Shown here piece after piece: positions 57,992-64,000 of a DNA stretch of 64,000 bases. The notes beneath the pieces were generated by a model that did not search any database, was not told where the DNA came from, and worked only from the letters and a program-made list of their open reading frames with translations. The position numbers and the translations under genes are program-made. Source of the stretch: Pseudisothecium myosuroides (lineage: Eukaryota > Streptophyta > Bryopsida > Hypnales > Lembophyllaceae); NCBI GenBank assembly GCA_951799445.1, contig OX637290.1, positions 26,282,987 to 26,346,986 of the forward strand, written 5' to 3'. Each line of letters begins with the position of its first letter. Position 1 is the stretch's first letter.

Positions 57992-58977
57992 GGTAGAAAA
58001 AACTATTTCCGATATCTTAAACATTTTAGCCTATCGGATATGGAAAATTTGTTGAGAAATTAAGTTCAATGTGTACAAACGTAAGGATGAGGAAAAATGT
58101 TCCTCCAAAATAAAAAATTTCCCCCAAAATGAATATTTTATTCAATATAAATGTGGATGTTTCATTTGGATCCAATTTGGTTTCATAGACTCACCATGAA
58201 GGAAGATGAGTGGACAAGAAGGTACAAACAAAGAATCTTTTTCAATGAATATTGCATCCAAGTGTTGTCAACAATAGGTCACCATGTACAACCAGTATGG
58301 GGGGACTATTGGAAATAGGTACTTTTACCTTAAGTTATTTTAACCTTGAAATGACATTCCATGTTCTAATTGGATCTAACTTCATTAGTTTTTTAGATTA
58401 AAAAATCCACTTAAAATACAATTCCTATGCCTTGATTCAAGTGCTAAGAGCATCATTGGCGTTTCTTGGGATGAATAGCCGGCCCAAGCTTGGATGTACC
58501 CGGTCTGGTTAGGTGCTATTTGTATGCATACAAAGACTGGACCGTAGGTAGAGCTCCATGCACCAAGCTATAAGGTCGGGTTCATGCCACATCACGCTTC
58601 TGAAATGTGCATTGATTTTTCAAATAAAATATCTATTTCTCTACTAATGTTTGGGATTAAGTGGCATGTGGCAACCAAAGAATGAGGTGAGTCCGGGAGA
58701 CAAGTCTTGAATAAGGTGAGAGAAAGAAATAAGTGGAGGATATTTCTAGATAAATAGTAAATCGGGTTGATGGAAAGGAAAGTGGGCTTGCAAATTCTAA
58801 AACCAAGGAGGGTAGAAAAAGGAAAGGACTTGAACTCTACAACCAAAATCAATTTGGCAATTTTGGCATGCTAACCACTTGGCGCAGTTAGAGTTCCAGT
58901 TCGGTATGGGTACGCAAATAGCCCCTTATCTTATCCTTGCTGCAGTCACTGCTAGGGCAAAAAACAAGGTGGTCTTG
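57992..58977. other. intergenic DNA, no gene seen
   Basis: TAAGAGCATCATTGG at 58445-58459 resembles the left end of N-type MITEs, but no right end was found. No coding region recognised. Confidence 0.4.
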
Positions 58978-59224
58978 ATGCCACATTTAACTACTTTTGG
59001 ACTATTTAGTGAATTCTGGACAAAACATCGTGGGATCTCACGATGATAACATCGTGGGATCCCACGATGTTTGGATAGATCTCTCGATATTTGGATAGAT
59101 CTCTGGATGTTTTGGATAGATCTCTTGATGTTTTGTACTATTTCTCGATGATCAATTTTTTTTCTGTTGAAGACCGTTATTAATTCTGGACTTTCAAAAG
59201 TCCAAAAGTAGTTAAATGTGGCAT
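58978..59224. mobile_element. TIR element C2, 4-bp target duplication
   Basis: The ends ATGCCACATTTAACTACTTT and AAAGTAGTTAAATGTGGCAT are flanked by CTTG on both sides (58974-58977 and 59225-59228). The interior contains repeated GGATAGATCTC blocks and the perfect palindrome AACATCGTGGGATCCCACGATGTT in two parts near 59047-59072. It is the second copy of the C1 family. Confidence 0.85.
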
Positions 59225-61230
59225 CTTGCCAATGTGGCCCTCAAAATGCTAGTTTTTCACTCACATTTGCTTGTTGACTTTGCTCATTTTTTTTGTTGTG
59301 ACCTTGTTCAATTTTCCTAATCTTGGTTGTTGGATATTTTTGAAATGGTTGGATGTAGGAGAGGACTTTGCCAAGCATGTTGTGCAAGCTTTTAAAGCAA
59401 AGGTGGTTTAGAATTTTGGAGATATGGTGAAGACAATGAGGGGCACGGGTTGAGTTTGAGAGAAATTAATTCGTGCGAGAGTGACCGAGGAGGGCACAAT
59501 GATGGACAAGGAGGTCACAGAAAATATTCTCAAGAGCAAGGCAAGGATCAAAGAGCTTGTGGTGAGGGGCACAAAGGTTACGATGAAGGGCTGGGGAACA
59601 AAGAGCATGCGGCGAGGACTTGAGTACAGTGGGCGATGAGTAAGGATTGCACTGCAAAGAAGATTTTGAAGAGGATAATTTAGGGTTTGGGGTTCTATAG
59701 CCTATGACCTCACTGGTTCTTCCCGTGTCACAAGGTTGTAGACAAGGGTTTTGTAGTCATAGAATCTATAGAGAATGTGTGAGTAATAGCAAAATTTTGT
59801 TAAATTCTCTAATGTTCATATTTCTATAGTACTTAAGATATTAATATGTCAATATTACTAGTTAGTAAAGGTTTTCTATAGAACTTAGTCAATAGATGGA
59901 TGTAATGAGGAACTGGATGAAATCTATTGATGGCGGTTAAGTAGTTATCCGTTGGTTGGGGTGAAATTCTATTGTCAGGCGAAATTAGAATTCAGTCTGG
60001 AGGGAAGCCAGAGCTCCTGCGGTGGTGAGGCCGGCAGTGTGTGGAGTGTGTGAGCGATCTATAGTTTTTGTGTGTTAGTGTCTGTGATTGTGAATGTGTT
60101 GGATCGATAGTTGTTATACAGTGATGAATCAGTGAGGATCAATTGTAAATTTGAAAGTGAAATATAATGCGGAGATTATAAGATTTTTGGATGTGTTATG
60201 CAATTGTGATCTGAATGATTGAATGTGTGATTGTGTGGATTCTGTGGATTTAATGGGTGAGAAATTTCTATTGTTGTGATTGAATGTAAATGCAAGTTTG
60301 AATTGGGATTTAATTGTTTTATCAATTGTGTATGGACTGATTCCAATGGGATGTGTCAATGGTATATGAGTATGATACTATTGAGTGTTTTATGATTGAA
60401 ACCGAGAGATTAATCTATAGAGACGGTGTGATTAGAGTGAGTCTATAATCTGAATCAATAGAATTGTGAGAATAAGGGATATTACAATGGATAGCAAACA
60501 GTTGAAATTAAAGGAAAAGAAGTGCAAATATTGTTATCAATCAAATAATATAAAGATGAAATGCCAAACTATGGAGGAAAGTAAGAATGGAGAGAAGAAT
60601 ACAATTGCAACAAAGCCGGAAGAAGCTGTGAGTCAAATCAATAGTACCTGAGTGAGCTGTTGGAGGAATCAATAGAAGCTGGTACCAGAGTGGTTGGTGA
60701 GAAGTGATGGAGCAATGGAGAATAAAGATAAAGCTATAGGATTACAAAGGAATTGATAAGTTTCCAATCCTGGATTTAACTATAATAAAATAGTCTATCT
60801 ATTGAATTTATGAAGTTAGGAACATTCCATGGATTTCCTTCCATTGTGCACAACTTGGGGTTATTTAGTTTCCCTTAGGAATTACCTATAGTGCAACCAT
60901 ACCTCCCTACGAACGAACTTAAAACTATAGGAATTTTATTATAATTAACTCTATAGTAAAAATCCATCTACAGGTTTGGTGCCACTGTTGCAAAAAAAAT
61001 TGTTGCAATGTAGCAAATTACCTCCAAAGTGTAAAGTTGTGGTAGCAAAGTGCGGCAAAATTTCCATGCTGTAGAAGAACGGCAATTGACAATAAGTGTG
61101 CTCACAATGAGTCAAGATCCCATTCCAAGTAACCAACAGGAAACCGATATTTTTTGGTAGCATATTTTTGAACACTGCAATAGCAAAAGCCGTTTGTTGT
61201 TGAAAGACTAAGTCTTTTCCTAAAATCAAA
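59225..61230. other. possible LTR-retrotransposon relic, no gene seen
   Basis: TGGTACCAGAG at 60680-60690 is one base from the TGGTATCAGAG primer-binding site common in plant LTR retrotransposons. The preceding several hundred bases could be a decayed LTR, but a second LTR and coding domains were not found. A G/A-rich stretch at 59440-59640 has open frames without recognisable domains. Confidence 0.3.
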
Positions 61231-62147
61231 TTACCCCTAACGGACTAGCTTGCTAATTTTGGCAACATAGCAATTTTGGGCAAGTACATGTGACTAGAGA
61301 TTTGCATGTTCTAGGCCCAAACTTTAGTAGAAGTTGTGGACAAGGAATATCTTTTATGTGAACAAAATTTAACCATGGAAAATATGAGTCAAAAGTTATG
61401 ATCTAATATGCTATTTTTTTTCTTGTAAATGGGCACTCCGGGCAAATTTAAAAAATCAATTTTTTTAGAAAACAAAAATATGAAATTGATTTTCTAGGGT
61501 TTTATTTACGTGGAAAGCTTTGAATCATTCCATTTCGATCAATGATGAAAGTTATAGGGAGTTTTTGTTTGTGGGCAATTATGGATTGTCTACACTACAA
61601 TAAACTTTGAAGTCTTTTATTATACTCAATTTTCAATATTTGAAAAAATAAAATTATAGGATGTAGATTGTTTATTACAACAATGCAACCATTGGGATTG
61701 GCATTTTTCAAATCCATAACTAATTTCTTGACAATTTAGTATTCTCTACTTCTTTCTACTTACTATTTTTTTCTTATATGTTGTACAATTCCAAATAAAG
61801 TGAAAATTTTCAAGCATGTAGCCAACTTGCCTTGAAGAATGAATCCAAAGAAGCACCACCATTTTTGACTTTTTTTCATTCCAATGTGACCTTGTGAAAA
61901 GCAGCTACCCAGTTTTTTGCAGGGCCCAAAAAAATATTTATGCTAATTCAAATGCTAAGATCTTCTAATTTGCCTGGTGGAAAATTTTGAAATTTTTTCT
62001 ACATCTTTTCAAACCATCATAATACAAGATCGTACTGTTACATGTGTCCAAAAATGTTTTTTTTTCCCAAAATTTGATACTTGTGCTCAAGATGGCAGTT
62101 TTTGAGCGTTTTGAGGGAAAATATAGTCAAGGAACTCAAAGATTTAA
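61231..62147 (+). mobile_element. decayed TTAA-family element A8
   Basis: The body follows A1 from GGCAACATAGCAATTTTGGG through the TTGTACAATTCCAAAT and GTAGCCAACTTGCCT blocks. Both ends are eroded: TTACCCCTAACGG on the left and AAAGATTTAA on the right. It is an older member of the A1/A2 subtype. Confidence 0.7.
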
Positions 62148-62375
62148 GCATGGTGTTGAGTTCATTTCAATCCATCTAGCAATTAAGAGGTTTAAGAAGA
62201 ATGCATGGCACAAATGCAACTAAAATTGTACATCTAACAAAGGAGCTATATAGAACCAAATACCTCAAGAATTTAGACTTCTCATTTGAACATTGTTGGA
62301 TTGTAGCATGTTATTTTTCATGTTAGATTGATAGTTGGAAGAGCATGCAACAAGCCAAGTCTTCCATAGAATTCT

Positions 62376-62505
62376 TTAACCCCTAATTAAATGCCCAAAG
62401 TCCCCTCAAGGGACACTTGGGATTTTGGGCAGGCTTGTGTGACTTCTAATTTTGACCTAATTTTTTTGAAACTTTTTTTTGAAGATAGAGAATTACATAA
62501 GCTTT

Positions 62506-62576
<71 letters not shown>

Positions 62577-63312
62577 TTTTTCCAATCGGTACTTGGGAGC
62601 AAAAGTTATGCCACCTTAAGTCAAAAAAATCATTCGCTGGGCAGAACAAAAAAAATTTAATTTAATTTTTTTTAATTTTTAGTTTTTTTTCTCAAAGATC
62701 ATGTTTGTGTTACATTTGAAGCTTTGATTCATTCTATCTGGACTAAAAAGGAGAAAGTTATGAACAATCTTATTTTTTGGGCAATCTAAGCATCTTCTTC
62801 AGAAAACAACTTAAAGAATTCACTTTTGAATGCAATTTTCAAATTGTTTCAAAAAAAAATTTAATTTTGAAAAGGTTAAGTTTTTTTGCAAGAAAAATCT
62901 CACTGTTGGAATTACAATGTTTTAATTCCATCTTAGAGCTATTAACGATTTAGTGTTTTATTCAATTTTGGACCTACTTCAACTTCACAATTTTTTAATG
63001 AATGAAAATCAAGTGCTTTTTTTTAAAAAAAAATTCTAAAACTCTCAACTCAAACGTTCAACATACAAATTTTTAAAGTTTTGGTCTGTAGTGCAAAATG
63101 TTTCGACAAATGGTGATCAGAGTCATTTGAAATTGCAGACCAACACTCAATTTTTTTTCAACTTTGAATGCTAATATCTTCCAATCCGTACAATCAAACT
63201 TTATAAAAATTTTACCACATGATTTGAGACAAGTTAAGTACAAGATCTTACAATTAGATTCTTAAAGAAAATGTGTTTTTTTGTTTCTTGAGTGATCGCA
63301 GCAAAAATGGCA
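62376..63312 (+). mobile_element. TTAA-bounded element B6, right end lost
   Basis: It starts TTAACCCCTAATTAAATGCC. The hairpin GTCCCCTCAAGGGAC and the B-type body follow to GATCGCAGCAAAAATGGCA, where other copies continue for about 50 bp to the right end. Here the sequence changes into a small palindromic element. A TA run plus T run at 62511-62581 expands a family AT stretch. Confidence 0.8.
62511..62581. repeat. TA microsatellite followed by poly-T
   Basis: About 24 TA units followed by more than 20 T, inside element B6 at the place where other copies have a short ATATAATTTTTTTT stretch. Confidence 0.95.
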
Positions 63313-63381
63313 ATTCACTATTGGAGTATGGCATAATGAATTGATTTGCATTGATTTGAGGCTAACTCCAATAGTGAATTG
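63311..63381. mobile_element. 71-bp palindromic MITE
   Basis: CAATTCACTATTGGAGT and ACTCCAATAGTGAATTG are a perfect 17-bp inverted repeat around a 37-bp centre. It marks the break point of element B6. A target duplication is not evident. Confidence 0.6.
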
Positions 63382-64000
63382 ATGACAGTGTATAGATTAT
63401 ATCCATTCTAGATACATGTTATCTCATTTTGTGCAATCAACTCCCTAAAGTAAGCAATTCCTAAATTAATCCCTTCATGTGTATGTTTTTGTTTTCCAGT
63501 GCAAAAAACCTAGGATAGGGCTTTTCCTATATGTCTGGAGTGGAAGTTTGGACTAATATTGGATAGTTTAGATTACCAACTGAAGGAAAATTGGAGAAAG
63601 TAGACTTTAGTAAAACATTTTTCAGCAAATTTCCCGTAAAAGAAGAATGATTTTGTTGTGAATGCAAAATTTCATAACTTTAGTACCTATCTACATTTAG
63701 TTATGATTTTTCAAAGTGAAGGGCAATAGGCCATTATTTGAGTTCATTGTTGTGACAAGAATCACATAGCTAAGTTCAATGAATGGACTATGATGTGCCC
63801 CAAATAAGACCCAATTGTATTTACATGGCATGCACATGAGTCTACAAGTTGCCCCAAACACATCCAATTGGTTTTTTCACACATGGCTTGTAAAAAACTT
63901 ATTGCCTCATTTCTATTTATGATTTAACTGATATGTTACATTGATAATTTATTTTTTATCCATCCATGGTTTTCATATCATCTATTTCTACTCTTTATTC
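63382..64000. other. intergenic DNA, no gene seen
   Basis: AT-rich sequence to the window edge with no recognisable feature. Confidence 0.45.

Noticed and set aside
58445..58977. Possible third GAGCATC-type MITE
   Set aside because: Only a left-end-like TAAGAGCATCATTGG is visible; no matching right end or second TAA at a terminus.
1..64000. CRISPR array, bacterial operon or prophage
   Set aside because: No regularly spaced direct repeats with unique spacers; introns, CACTA/Harbinger elements and gene sparsity indicate a plant nuclear genome.

Overview
The window looks like gene-poor, AT-rich nuclear DNA of a land plant. The evidence is a plant-type bHLH transcription factor with a phase-0 intron, a plant-type PIF/Harbinger transposon with separate MYB-like and DDE proteins, a CACTA-type terminus, a Ty1/copia reverse-transcriptase relic and a dense, nested population of non-autonomous DNA transposons. 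The bHLH exons are GC-rich while the intergenic DNA is very AT-rich. That contrast is compatible with a bryophyte, lycophyte, fern or gymnosperm, but the species cannot be fixed from the sequence.

Only one host gene is convincing: a two-exon bHLH gene on the minus strand (16370-18269) in a GC-rich island that extends upstream to about 19.7 kb. About 3 kb further right is a Harbinger-type transposon with two minus-strand genes: a spliced MYB/SANT-like protein (23264-24261) and a DDE transposase (21473-22645). The transposase's likely N-terminal extension is out of frame across a run of 12 A.

Most of the rest is transposon tissue. Roughly a quarter of the window is a family of about 0.9-kb non-coding elements bounded by TTAA, with ends reading CCCCTAAAGG...CCTTTAGGGG. 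I call these subfamilies A, B, D and relatives E, F and G. Two nested insertions can be compared with related uninterrupted copies in the same window, and both indicate insertion at TTAA. Exclusive TTAA targets with CCC-starting ends are the signature of piggyBac-type transposition, which is unusual for a plant. Subfamilies A and B carry different but self-complementary subterminal hairpins.

Other elements sit inside or between these: large foldback elements (357 bp at 6750, 1,084 bp at 51238, an inverted repeat of about 640 bp at 36255), a CACTA foldback MITE with a CAT duplication, a family with ATGCCACATT ends and 4-bp duplications, Harbinger-like MITEs with TAA/TTA duplications, and one short LINE/SINE-type insertion with a 15-bp target duplication.

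Layout: 1-3.6 kb AT-rich DNA with hairpins; 3.6-9.2 kb TTAA elements; 9.2-16.3 kb old mixed repeats including a copia relic; 16.4-19.7 kb bHLH gene and its upstream region; 20-26.3 kb MITEs and the Harbinger transposon; 26.7-33.6 kb repeat relics; 33.7-64 kb a nested series of TTAA elements, foldbacks and MITEs. I saw no tRNA, rRNA, CRISPR array or other convincing host gene. Most short open frames in the window are chance frames inside these repeats.
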